A program made the translations under genes and the position numbers. Positions 41,301 through 54,800 of a stretch of 64,000 nt of DNA are shown here, piece after piece. Source of the DNA: Cheilinus undulatus (lineage: Eukaryota; Chordata; Actinopteri; Labriformes; Labridae); assembly GCF_018320785.1 (NCBI RefSeq), contig NC_054872.1:40164551-40228550 (forward strand), read 5' to 3'. Each line of letters starts with the position of its first letter. The first letter of the stretch is position 1. The notes below the pieces were generated by a model, which was not told the origin of the DNA, did not search any database, and worked only from the letters and a program-made list of their open reading frames with translations.

Positions 41301-44300
41301 GTTCTGAACTGGTCTAGCATCAGGATTCACCACCACCTCCTTAATGACAAATCTTTACCTAAAATATAAAAATTTTCAACTATATGACATAACTATATGT
41401 TCTGTTTTGTCTTTTTTTGTTGTTATTAGAAATTGGGCTGGTTGGCCTTGATATGGAACAAAGAGATAGAGACATCTGTTTTCTTCCACAATTTTTTCAA
41501 GCATAAATCAACTAATGCTACCCAACACTGATGTTATTATTGTGTAAATTTGATGGGTAGCTCTTGCATTCAGAGCTTAAATATTAATGCAGGTTTGTCT
41601 TCAATGGTGATTTTAACCAAAGTCCACATATACAGCTGCTTTTGTTAATTCTATCTTAAAGAAGTAGTGATGGACCACTTTCCTCACCTGTGCTTTGGCA
41701 GAATGAGTCACAGTGCAGTAAACCGAATTGATGTTGGGTGCCGGTCTGTGGAACAATAATGATGATGTGAATTTTAAAAAAGCAAATGAGTTAAATGATT
41801 TATGACTGAGTGAACTGTCAATGTGTGTCTCTCTTCTAAAGGATCCTAAATGGATTCTTTGACTCCAGCATGAGCAGCAGCTTCCTGCGTACTGTCTCAC
41901 AGACACAGTGTGAGCCTTGTCCTGTGCTGAGATTGTGTGCATCTGCTGTTAATTACGTGCTGTCTCGACGAGGCTGCTGTCTTGAGTGGCACGGCTGGTC
42001 TGGCAAGAGGTCGTCTCTGCTCCTGAAAGGCTGTTCATTTGTCAAACGACTCCTTCTGGTGCCAGTCCACCAAGCCTGAATTGGTTTATACATACAAGGT
42101 AAGATATGAAAGTGTTGTCAACATTTGGTTAGTAAAAGGACGAAAAGGTTTCACAAATCACCAGAGAACCAAGGAAGGATTGATTTCTTGAGGGTCTTCG
42201 CCGGGCGGCTTTGTTCCGTTTGTGCCTGAAAACAAAGGAGCATATTTGTGTAAATACATGATAGGTTACCTGTGAAATCTGCCTGATATAAATCAAAATT
42301 TTATGCTTTACCTGTAGACAAAGAAAACAAGAAGAGTAAGGAGCATGATCACAAGGAAAATGATGATCAAGATCGTCATTAAGCTTCCTGTGGTTGGAAA
42401 AGAGAGCCTCACTTAAAGGACAGATTCACCTACAGGTAGCTTTTTAAAACTGTTGTGATTTAATAAAATGAACAAAAAGATGCTTTTAGAAATCTTATTC
42501 CAAAAATTCTCCAGTGAATACACACATAGTGTTGAATTCACTCACGGTCAGCAAACACTGGGATGGGCTCAGAAGACGTTTGATTTAAATAGTTTTGTGC
42601 GATGCAGTAGTAGACCCCGGGCCGGTCTGAGAACACCGTGTAGATCTGATGGTTAGACACTTTTTGGTCCGTTCCCTTAGGGTCTGTATTGTCGGTCTTC
42701 TTGTGCCATGAATAATGTGGTGCAGGGTTGCCGTCACTGCTGCAGCTCAGCGTCAGCGACTTCCTCCCATCAGAATGCAGCTGTTCTTCTCCTTTTGTGA
42801 TCTTTGTGTGTTTTGGAGCATCTAGGCAGGAAAATCGAGGGTGAGCATCAAGACGGCATATTTATCCATCAATAATGAAATACCTGCAAACAAAATACTT
42901 CACATTTTAGAATGTAATGAAAATACTGTTTTCTATTACCTTTTGGTTGTTTAATAGAGAAACTGATTAAAACCTTTAATGTGGCACAAAAGTACGACTA
43001 AGAGATAAATCACACGGCTGCCATGTTCCTGTGAAATCATGCTTATGAGGGGAAGCTCAAATGCTGTAGTCATGTTGTTCTCTCATATTCCAGTTGTCAT
43101 TTAAACTCCCAAAACCTCACTGTTTATTTTGTCATTATTTCCCAAATAAAAAATCCACTGAAAAGATTCCCAAAAATCCAGAGATCAGACCAGATACCGT
43201 GTTAAAATGCATGTTAGATCACTCAGTGTTTAGGTCAGAATTTAGTGTGAAAAACATGAAAGTCTTAAAATGACACACCAGATTGAATGTTTAACATATC
43301 AATGGCATGGGATATAACTCACATCCAGCCCTATAGAGGAGAAGAGTGTATCTGTACGCTCGCAGGCAGGAGTTTGAGGACCGCAGATTCAGGACCATAG
43401 ATCTAGGATCCTGCTGGCACACATGAGCGTTGTCTATGGGCACTCTTTTAACTACAGACTACTCACAACATTGATGGACGACAAGGGCGTAATACTTAAT
43501 GAGACAAGTATGAGGTGTTTCAATAAGAAAAATATACAGCTGTTGGTACAGAAACTTGTTAAACTAAAACAAGTAAAATTATATAATACAGGAATTTGAG
43601 AGTCAGTACTCAAAAAAGGTTCTTACTTAGCGAGCACTCATAATGTTAGTGGGAAAAATTATGGCTAACACAACTAAAAATGCATAAAACAGTTATATAA
43701 AATTAAGGGAAAATAGTAATAACATTAAAAAGAACTTCAAGTGAACTTCAAATTTCTGCCTATCAAAGTTGTGCCAACTCAAGTGAAAAACATTGGGTCC
43801 TAGAGCTATAGTCCTGAATCTGTGGTCCTGTAACTGCTGCCTGTGAGCCTCTAGAAATGTGCTACTGCTATAGAGTGGTGCAGTGTTGACTTGATTTTGT
43901 TGGTAAAACCCAGAAGTTAGCGTTGCATGGGTTCCCTCTACTGCAAGCCTGTGGATTTTTTTCAATGGGTTTTTGGATCATTGCTGAAAATAAGATCTGT
44001 GTCCAATGAAAGTCTATGAAACTTACATGTTTAGTTGATAAAGATAATCTTCATAAATTCATAATATATGCATCATATTTGGTTTGCAGATATAACTGAT
44101 GAAAATAAAAAGCTAATATGAGGCTTTGTTGAACTACAACACAGTCGATTACCAGCATCTTCACCAGCGTGTCTCCTGTAAGAATACGAGTTAGGGCTTT
44201 AGCAACCGCCTTTATTAAGACGAGAAAAGATATCAAATTCTAAAGTGGGTTAATTTACAGACATATTTTATTTCGTAGAAGAAAACATTAGAATCTCTTA

Positions 44301-45789
44301 AGCTTGTGTTCACCACAGACCTTGTTTCAGGCATTTAATCCAGAACTCAGTCAAAAATGCCATAGACTTTCAGACGAAGGAACCAGAAGTGATGAAATCC
44401 TAGCTCACTTGATGTTTTAGGACTCATTCCTACACCTCTCTAAAAGTGGTTTTCACTCTTTATTTGCCGAAGGCACACCTAAGAACAAGCCAAACTCTAA
44501 AGCCACACCATGTTCATAACCACGCAAAATATCACTGCCATCAGGCCAAAACATCCTGTCTCTAAAACCAACACTTTCAGGGAATAAAAGAAAAAGTGTT
44601 AATGAAATGACTGGTTATTGTAGATCAGTGTTTTGTTTTGTTTTTTTTAAATGTTGTGAATTTTCTCCTTGTTTATGTTTTGTACTTACACCTGACTTTG
44701 ATTTCAGCCTCCTGTGATTTTCCAGTACCCATCTCATTACTGGCAGCACAGCTGTAAGATCCTCTATCAGAGGGGCTCACAGACCGTACAGTGAAGGTCT
44801 GAGTCTTCCCGACGGTTTCACTCTTCCCATCTTTAGTCTTCACCCAGGTGAAAGACATTGTTGGTGGGTAGGAGTTGGCACTGCAGCACAGGGTCAGCTG
44901 CGTGTATTCATCAATAGTAACGCTAGGATCAGCCTGGACTTTCACGTCTTTGGGTGAGTCTGCAAAAAGTGGAAAGAAAGATCTTCATATTGTCTTATGT
45001 TGCTTATAAATATATATAGACCATCGCTTTTATGATTTCACACGTCCAAACATCTGGTTATAATGTACTGAACGAAAGAACACGATATTCACTTTATTGA
45101 AGAGCGATTAATGAAAGGTAAAACTGAATCTTTGGCTGTCATGGTCTAAAATTAGGGGAATACAGAGAAAGGCTCATTTATTAGATATAATACAGTTTAA
45201 TGGCAAATTGTTCTCAAATTGATATAAAAGGAAGCACTGCACTCATTTTCAGGCTATTATCTATGATTGTGTTAAACTGTTTATCAAGGTTTTTGTTTCA
45301 AAACAGGAAAATCATAAACTAAAACTCTTCAAAAACATCCTCTATCCAAACGATGATTTACAAAAGTTTGACAAAAAGGTAAAAATATTTTTAAAAAAGG
45401 GAGAAACAAAGACAACATTGATAGAAAGAGCTGAATAATTGTGAAAAGAGACAAAAAACAAGCAAAAAGTAGAAAAAATGGTTAAAAGTGGCAAAAAGTT
45501 GGAAAACAGGAAAAGTGGCAACAAGGGGTTAACATGGTCAAAAAAAGAGACAGATTTGTAACATTGCTGTATTTGATTAAAAGTGACAAAATTGGCATAT
45601 AGTAAAAAAAATCATTAAAATGATAAAAAGAAGTCACGAAAGTTGGCCATGATTGGCAAAAAAGTGTCAAAAATGGGTTCAAAGTGGAAAAAATTGGCAA
45701 AAAAAAACAAAAACAAACAAAAACCAGCAAAAATGGGTTATTGAGCCATAGAGTTAAATTAGCTAACATGGGTTAAAGGTGGCAAAAAA

Positions 45790-45825
<36 letters not shown>

Positions 45826-48800
45826 ATGGGGGCAAAATTGGGAAAATAGTTAACAGCCACAACAAAGAACTTTCAAAAAGTGTCAAAATGAGATAAAAGT
45901 GTCAAAGTGGGTTAAATGTGACAAAAAGACAAAAAGATAGAAAAAGGTTTTGGAAAAATATATTGTTGAATTCTGTAAAAAGCTATAGATCTGAGTGGGG
46001 AAATGCATTAAACGTCCCCAAAGGAAGTAGAAAAATTGGCCACAATTGGCAAAAATGTGAAAAAAAAAGGGCTCAAAGTGGCAAAAGTTAGTTAAAAGTT
46101 TCAAGAAAAAAAGAATGGAAAACAAGAGCAACAAGCAGCAAAAATTGGTTAAAAGTGGCAAAAAGGAAATATCATAAATTGGCAACAAGGAGCTAAAAGT
46201 TGCAAAAATTGACAAAGTGGCAGAAATTGGTTAACAAGGCGAAAACAAGGGCAAAAAACGGGAACTTTTGGTTAAAAGTGGCATAAAGAAGTATCAAGAA
46301 TGGGCAACAAAAAAGTGGCAGAAATGAGTTAAAAGTGGCAACAAAGAGAGCAAAAAATTGGCAGAAAGTTGCAAAAAACTGGGATAAAACAATGAAATGG
46401 GAAGAAAAAGTGGTGGGTTTGGTTTAAAAGTAGTACAAATGAACAATTCCAACATCAGCCCCAATAAAAGCTTGACACAATTTTAAGCTCCAAAATGAAC
46501 TAACTGTTAGCCAGGACTTTAGCCTCAATGCTACTGAACCAAAACACATGCACTGATATCACCAGTAAATCACAGCTGGGGAGGGCTGCTCTCTGGGCTT
46601 TTCAGGGGCACAGACTATTCTGAGGCAGGCCTGCACTGTGTTTTACTGTAAAAATAACTTCAACATGAGAGAGAAAAAGGAAGTCAAACATCTAATCAAA
46701 GTAGTTCAGTTTCCCCTTAAATGAGTAGATTAAGAACTACCCTCTCATCTAAAATCATATTCTTATTTCTTATTCCTTGTGAAGAATTGTGTTAACTTAA
46801 AGGAGAAGTCCGCAGATGCACAAACAGAAGACAATGCTTTATCACTCACATTTCACCACCATCTCTTTGGAATCACTTTTGCTTGAACCGATGTCGTTGT
46901 TGGTGTTGCAGGTGTAGAAGCCTCTGTTGGCTGAACTTACATTAAATGTGTATTGAAGATTATTGGGCTGTTGAGTACTGGGATGAGTAAAAACTAATTC
47001 TTGAGAATCAGAATTTGATGCAGTGGTCCTGGTCAAGGTGAGCTTAGACGGTGGGGAGCTTTCCACGCTGCAGTAGATGGTGGTGTGCTGACCTTCCTTT
47101 ACCAGGCTATCCATAGTCAGTGTTGGTTTAGTTGGAGGATCTGTAGACAGGAAGCAGCTGGGATTTATTCGTTAAAAAATACTTTGACAATAAAACAGCA
47201 GTCCATTAACAACATGTGTGTCCTGAGACAGCTGAAGTGTTAGCAGAGGAGCTTGTTTGTTGGAGAGATGGATGAAAAGAACAATACTGATCTCATGTTT
47301 GTCCACTGGTTATGTGATCAGCATCAGGTTAGCTATTAATACATTATATCTTATCTACGCTCCAAGTCCTGCAGATGCCCATGCATAGCCAGCATGCACC
47401 TCCTCAAAAATGGTTCCCAACCTGAGGTCTGGGATTCCCTAGGGCTGGCGCCAAAGATCTGGAGGGATGGCGAGGCTCTGTCTGCTCTGAGGTTGTCAAC
47501 ATTAGATCTGCACATATCAGTACAATCATAATAAACACCTTCGAAGAAACAGTTTGAACTGATTTTAGTGTCTGAAAGTGACGTGTAGTTCTTGTTCATT
47601 TGGGTAGTGATGGGAATTCCAGCTTTTTAGAGATCCAAATAGTTTGGCTGTTCAGCGAGAAGAGCCGGTTCTTTCGGCTCCCAAATGGCTCTTTATTTAA
47701 TAGACTTTGCCTTTTAATAGATCAGACAAATTAAGCATTTTTGACCCATGGTTAAATTGCCGGCATGTATTTTTTCCCAAAATTGTAGGACTGAAGTTTT
47801 TCTTAGATACAAGAGGGGGTGGGATGAGAGGAGTATTTTATATGAAAGTGGCTCAGCTTGCCTCAGCTCAGAAAAACCCTACAAGTTCTGCAGGACTAAG
47901 TATCAGTGATACTGATCGCATCCACGCTAGATGAATCTGTTAAAATGTGGTAAAAATTACTTTTTTGTAGTTTAGGAAGCATATTCAATGTGCGTAGAAA
48001 ATTTCAGATAATAATTGCAGCGTAGAGATCCATTTGGAGCTTTAAAGTACTAATTTCCCTCCATTCCCACTCATTCGTAATGGCTTTCCCCCATTTCCTG
48101 ACCTTGAACGGGCATTCGGGATCATGCATTTGCAAACAACTGTTAACTCTGGTGTGAGATTAACAGCTGCAGACAGCGATACAACTAGTGAAATCTACCT
48201 GCCAACATCTGGAAACCTCAGAGATGCATTTACTCAAACATGACTCTTTCAGTGGTGTCGTGAGAGAAAAAAAGATGAGAAATATTGATTTAGACAACCA
48301 GTAGCCCGGCTGATCAGCAAGTAGCTTGCGTCTTTCCTTATACTGAGTTTTGCTCTTTTTATTAAACTCTCAGGCTTCATAAGAGTATTTCTCTAATGTT
48401 AGACTATTCACCTTATAAAACATTGACAAGCTGACAAGAGAATATACTATTTATAATAGGAAAAGTAAAAAAAACAAAAAAAACAAACTAAAATCAAATG
48501 AAACATTTTACCAAATACCAGAAGTACTCACAGAGAACTGTAATGCACAGAGGATCACTGTTGTCTCCTGTTCCGATGTCGTTGGTGGCATTACACATAT
48601 AGCAAGCCTCATCTGTTCTTTGCACGTGCTCTAGTGTGAGGAAGTTCCTGTCATACATAAGGGGCTTCCACTGTGATGAAACAACCTGTATGACTTCACT
48701 GTACCGATACCAGGAGTAGCGTGTAGGCTGAGGATTGGCATCAGCGGTGCAGGTGAATGTGATAGAGGTATCAACTCTTACTTTGTTTTTTTCATTGATG

Positions 48801-51800
48801 GAAATACGTGTGGCCCTTGGGGTATCTGGAAGAGAGAAATGAATGTTAAGTATGCTTTTTTCTATTTAACCCATCAGTAAGCATACATTCCCCTCCAAAA
48901 GTACCAGAACAGTCAGGCCAAGAAGTGGACGTTTTTAGACTGGCCAAGTCAATCTCCAGGCTTAAACCCTATAGAGCATTTTAGCTGCTAAAGAGGGGAC
49001 TGAAGGGAGTAACCACCCAAAACAAACAAAGAACTGAAAGAGGCTGCAGTGAAAGCCTGGAAAAGCATCACAAAAGAAGACTGTTAAAGTTTAGTGATGT
49101 CAGTGGGTCACAGGCTTGATGCAGTTATGCAAGCAAAGGATCTGCAACTAAATATTAATTCTTATTCACTTTAATCTATTTTAGGTCCAGCTGTTCTAAT
49201 ACTTTTGCTCACCTAAATGTTTGGTGTTCAGTTACAAATAATGCTAGCGTCTAAAGTCGTGTATCAGAGCTATATGTAAATACATGAATATAAAAGCTGA
49301 AATGTTGTTCTCTTGTCTCATATTCATCTTTTCATATCAAATGATTTCAGTCTACAGCAAAAATAAAAGAATTGGCCTCACTGTTCCAAGTACTTTTGGA
49401 GGGGAGTGTACATGTAGTACAAGGATATGTGAAACTTACATCTTACTGCAATGTAGCGTTGCTCTGATGTTCCCCAGTCCACTCCGTTATTAGCTCTACA
49501 TGTGTAGTTGCCTTTGTCCTCATGTGTGGCTCTATCAATAACATATGTCTTACCTGTACTTTTAAATTTACCATTTTTGAACCATTTATAGGTATGAGGG
49601 GTTGGATTGCTTTTTATGACTTTACATGTTAAAGTTATCCTCTGATTTTGTGTAACAGTGTAGGATGAAGATGAGGTTGTCACCTGAACCATGGGGGCAT
49701 CTGTAACAGAAGATTTAATCAGTTCTTTAGATTAATCTACAATGACAATCTATAAATAACATTAAGGTACAGATATAAATATACATTTCTTACAAATACC
49801 ACAGCAGAATACTAAAAAGAACACCATTATCACAGGATTTATAGTTAAAACAAAGTGGGATAGAGTACGAACATATGAAGACTCACATGTGACATTAATG
49901 CTGACAGATGCTGACAGACTGCTGTGTTTGTTTTGAGCTTTACAGGTGTACACTCCACTGTCTGAGGCCTGTATGGACGATAACTTCCATTCTGCTCCTG
50001 ACTGCTCCCACCCACCATTTTTTGACCAGGTAAAGGTGGGTTCAGGTTGTCCTTTTGCAGAGCAAGTGAAAGTAACAGATCGTCCTTCCTTGATCATGCT
50101 GCTGTCTGTAGGAGTTGTTGTTGCCCTTATGTCCCTTGGAGGATCTGTGCCAACAAATTCATTATGAGAAGAAGAAATCTGAACACATACAGAGAACGGG
50201 CAAACTGAGGAATCCAAATGAACAAACAAGCCATGCTGCATTGTCTTTGATTGTAGCAGCCACAAACTTCTATCTCATCTAATACAACAAAAATAATTAC
50301 TTTAGCACAACTAAAAAGAAATATTTGAAATTAATAATACAATAACACTGCCGTCCTGGCTGGTGGGATATTGACTTGGAAATATTGATATTTCAGTTAA
50401 AACAATTTGACACCCCAAGCAGATTCCCAAGTAGTATCACTGCTTCACAACGAAAATGAAGGTCGCATGGAAGGAACTTCTGACCAAAGAAGAAGCTGGT
50501 GATAGAATAAAAGAGAAAGAAGAAGAAAACGACAGTGGGATGAGGGTCTGTGTTCACGGCCGGCATTTTTAACTCTGGCAGCAAGCTCTGTTACTGAGCG
50601 TTTGTTACAGTGTTTGTTTTGTTGACTAAAACTGTGTTTAAAATGCTAATTGACAAGCTTTTTTTTCCATGAGGAAGACAAGAGTAGAGTCTAGAGCAGG
50701 GGTCATCTAGTACATATGCATAAGGGCCAGGTGACAGTGACTCTGGGGACTTTCAAAAAAACAAAAGTAAATAATTTGGCCAAATTTACATATTATTGTA
50801 TTATTTGTATTTCCTTTCATATCCCAGAGTATGGAGACTATAACTACATATACTATACTATATAACTATTGTAGGCGACTACCCTAAGCAATTTAGCCAC
50901 CGAGAGGCTGAATAGGGGAAAACAATACCTTGCCCGACGCGTTGGCTCTTGAAGCATCAATGAACACTGCTCCAAAGTACTGCTTTTGTAGATTTACTGA
51001 TGATGAAACGAAGCACTTACATAGGGAAAGGCAGTGATTCAATATACAGCTAAATCAAAGTGGTCAGCAAAAAGTAGAACTTCCCCGTTCACCCTCTCTC
51101 AGTTCAAACACAAAACCCACCAGGTGAAGAGCTGACTTTACTACTTGTGGTGCTGACGTGCCACCACCACCACCATGTGACTCGCATCCCCGTACGTGAC
51201 CATACCATTCACAAAACAGACTACTAAGGCTATAGCTGCCACAAAGAGCTGGCCTCTACAACTATATATAACTAAAATTTGACTAAAACTGAATGTAAAA
51301 TAGCTGCCAAAATCAAAGGTCACATATTATGCAAAATACTCTTTTCAGGCTTGTCTAACAAAAACATGTGCCCCTGGCCTGTCCACAATCCCCCCCAAGA
51401 ATCAGAAAAATCCATTCCCTCCCTCCCTCTCTTTCTCCATCTTTCAGAAAATGTGTGCTGAAACAGGCCATTCTCAGATTTTCCCCTCGTGATGTCATGT
51501 GGGGCGTTAGCACCGCCCCCAGGTTCGTTTGGCCCTGCCAGCTTGGAAGAAAGTTCCACCCTCCTCTCCTGATCCTCCTCTCATCTGAGAGGAGGATCAG
51601 GAGACCCACATCCATTTCCTGTGAGGGGCGGAGTCAGACAGCTCAGTAACATTTAAAGCCACAGAAACAGCTGGTTCTGAGCAGGGCTGAAACAGAGGAG
51701 TTTTAGACATGTAAAATCCAACACTGGAGTTTTTTTCAGCAACAAACTTTAAAGGCATGTTTTGGTGACCCCTGGGACCAATATAAACTTGTCTTAAAGG

Positions 51801-54800
51801 GGTAAAATATGTGAGCTTTAACACTAGTTTGTTGTTGCTTGTTTATAAAAAGTCAGCTTCTGCTTTCTTCTCTATAGTACCTGTAAAGATATTATAGCTT
51901 CATTTTTTCTTTTGAAGGAATTATCACCAAGAAAACATGAAAACATTGTAAAGGTATCCTATCCTGACAGTTACAGCCCTGGAAACTGTACTCTTGAAAA
52001 GACAGGTCAGGTCAGTTTCTCTTCCACCAGTGACAGAAGTCCCACCTATCTTGAATTTTATTGGCCAGTGAGGGAATGATGACGATGACAAGCATGGTGC
52101 TGTTCCACATGTTAAACTGTTTTAAACTGTTTTAAACTGAGAGCGCTGTGAGAATTATGATGAAAACAGCTGATGCCAAAGGATGCTGAGCACTGAAAAT
52201 GCTAGAGTCGTAATGAAAATGAGCACTGCTAGCTTTAAATGCAGTAGTTGTGGACACAGACCCTAATGTTGGACAGCAGAAAAGGAAGTCAAGAGATAAG
52301 AAGGAAATTGACGCCAAATTAAAGTAAATAAGAGCATCAATCCTACACTTTATATGTGGTTTCTTAGATATCATGGTGCATCATTGTTATCTAATGTTAT
52401 TCTATTATAACATTAGCACTGTTGTGTGTCACATGCTGCATATCCAGTGAATCCTACCTCTATATATCTGAAATCTTCAGTAAACATCAGCAGTGGGATA
52501 GAAGACTCAAGTTTCCAATCATGCACTTACATTCAACAGTCAGAGTGACGTTCTTAATCAGATATGGATCTTTGTTATCGAGCGTTTGACATGAAATCAC
52601 TCTTCCATCGTCCTGCCAGGTCGCTTGGAAACTGGCAGAGATGCTTCTCTGTGGAAGTTGTGTGACGTGCTCCTCTGCCAGGCCTTCAATTTTAAGGTTT
52701 GAGTTACATGTACTTACAGTGGAGCATGTAAGTGAGATTGTGTTGTTTTCTTTTACAACCCCTGGTTTTACAAAAGTGATCGGACATAGATTGTCTGAAA
52801 GAAAAAAAAAGAGATAATATTATCAGAAATATAATTCAGAATTTACAGCACAGTAAGTGAAAGCAAAATATCACCAGTTTCACCACACATTGAAATTGAA
52901 TTAATTCTCAGTAAATCATTAAGTCTAAACCCATATTTCATTCTAACATTTTTCAGTCTGTCACATTCAGTTTTTTTAAGTTTCTGACTTTTCTTCACAT
53001 GGAAATAGTTTTTCTCCCTGAAATATATACATTTTGAAAAAGCTGTTTTGATGTTGTTTATGATACTGCTGTGGACTAAACTTTAAGATAAATCTTGGGA
53101 AACTTGTTGGTTGACTGGCCAAAAAAGCGAGCTGTGTTTGAAGGCTAAATAGTGACATATTAGCTGAGCTAAACTCTGCCGTAGTGAGAGATACTCAGCA
53201 GAGAGACCATTGGCAGGCAGATAGCTGAGACTGACAGTTAAATGGTTATTAAAGGCTTGAGGCTGATGTTCAGCAAGGTGATTGAGGATCCAAGACTGTG
53301 CCAGGTTTTTACAACCTCAGATGAAGGCAGGACCCTTGGCTTTTAATAGTCTTATTGCTCATATTGGCCTTTTGATACTTTTTCTTTAGGTTGATCTCAT
53401 GAGGATGTTAGCCCCATATTTTCCAACAGAAAGGGCGCTTGTGTTTCGTGTTGCTAGGTCAGATGAATTTTAACTCAACTGTTTGTTATAGACTTTAAGA
53501 CATGCATTAACAGTTGATTTCTATGACATCCATCCTTGTAGATAACTGTTTTACAAATGAGGTCACATTGCAAGTAAGATTGGATTCTATGTAAAACAAA
53601 AATTTAAGGGCACAGTTTTTCCTGTAATATTTTCATGAAGTGGCTATAAAAGTCTACAAACCCAGGTCAAGATAGAGGCTACTCTTACAGACTCCTACAA
53701 AAAAAGATTGAATGCTGTTATGAAATTAGGGCTGTCAGCATTCATGCTTTTTTCACTATTAATTAAAGTCTCTAAGTGTGCATTAGTTAATGCCCCTTAA
53801 TTTTTCACACTTTAGTCAAGCCACTGCAGCATCTCCCTGCAGCCACAGTGATGTAAAATAAGTCCGCCACTGCTCCTTAAAGTCTCATTTCACTTTTAAA
53901 ACCCCACCAGTAGCTCAGTGGACAAGTCAAACATTACCTGCACCTTCAATATTTACTTTTTTACTGTTCACTGATTTCCTTTACAATCCATTACAAGTAA
54001 AGTTCATGTCATAATCTTTAAAAAAAAAAATCCTTTTCTTGTTCAAAATAAAATCAGGTCTACTTCCAAACAGGAAGTCAATCACCCTTAGTTTAACACA
54101 GTCCATGGGAAGATTAATTTTGATTAATTACAGAAATTCTGAGATTAATCACTATTGAAGACTTTAGTTGTGATAGCCCGGAATTTAATTAAAACGTGCT
54201 TCAATAAAGTATTAGTCTAGGGGTGTGCATATTTATGTAAACAGGTTTTAGTCATTTTAAATGTCCTTTTAAAAGATGTTGGTTGTTTTTCAACCTGCTT
54301 TAATTACATATGTTACAGATTTGCTTAAAGTTGGAAAAAGTTCTTCAATAGGGTTACTAAACTTTTTAAAAATCAGATTTAAGACGTTTTAAGACCTTTT
54401 TAAGACCTGAATTGAGAAAATGTAATACTATCTTTTGCATGGTAAATGGTCAAAAATGAAAGGTATTTGAGATTCTCGGTACACCAGACCAGGGCTGAGT
54501 TTGCTGGTTTAATGAACTATTTCTAAAATGTCAAATGGTATAAGGCTCCGCAGAGCTGAAGCAGGTATTTCTGGCACAACATCACCAATTTCTAAGGTGT
54601 ATGGAGGATGAAGAAGGACTTTAAGGAAACAGACATCTCCAGCAACACTAGTAGTTAAGAGAACAACTTTATAATTTCGGCTTGCAGTCTTCGTCAGGGT
54701 CATGAAGGCTACAAGGCGAAATGCATTGGTCTAATAAGGTTGTTTTCTAAACTTCAAGTGTTGCTGGATGATTTCTGTTTTCTTTGTAATAAACACAAAA

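Noticed and set aside
45482-46215. Phe/Leu-rich minus-strand open frames that look like membrane proteins
   Set aside because: They arise from the GTGGCAAAA-type repeat read backwards; the hydrophobic look is due to base composition.
51279-51649. Overlapping open frames on both strands of 60-93 codons
   Set aside because: They cover the MITE-like element with its perfect palindrome and mirror each other.
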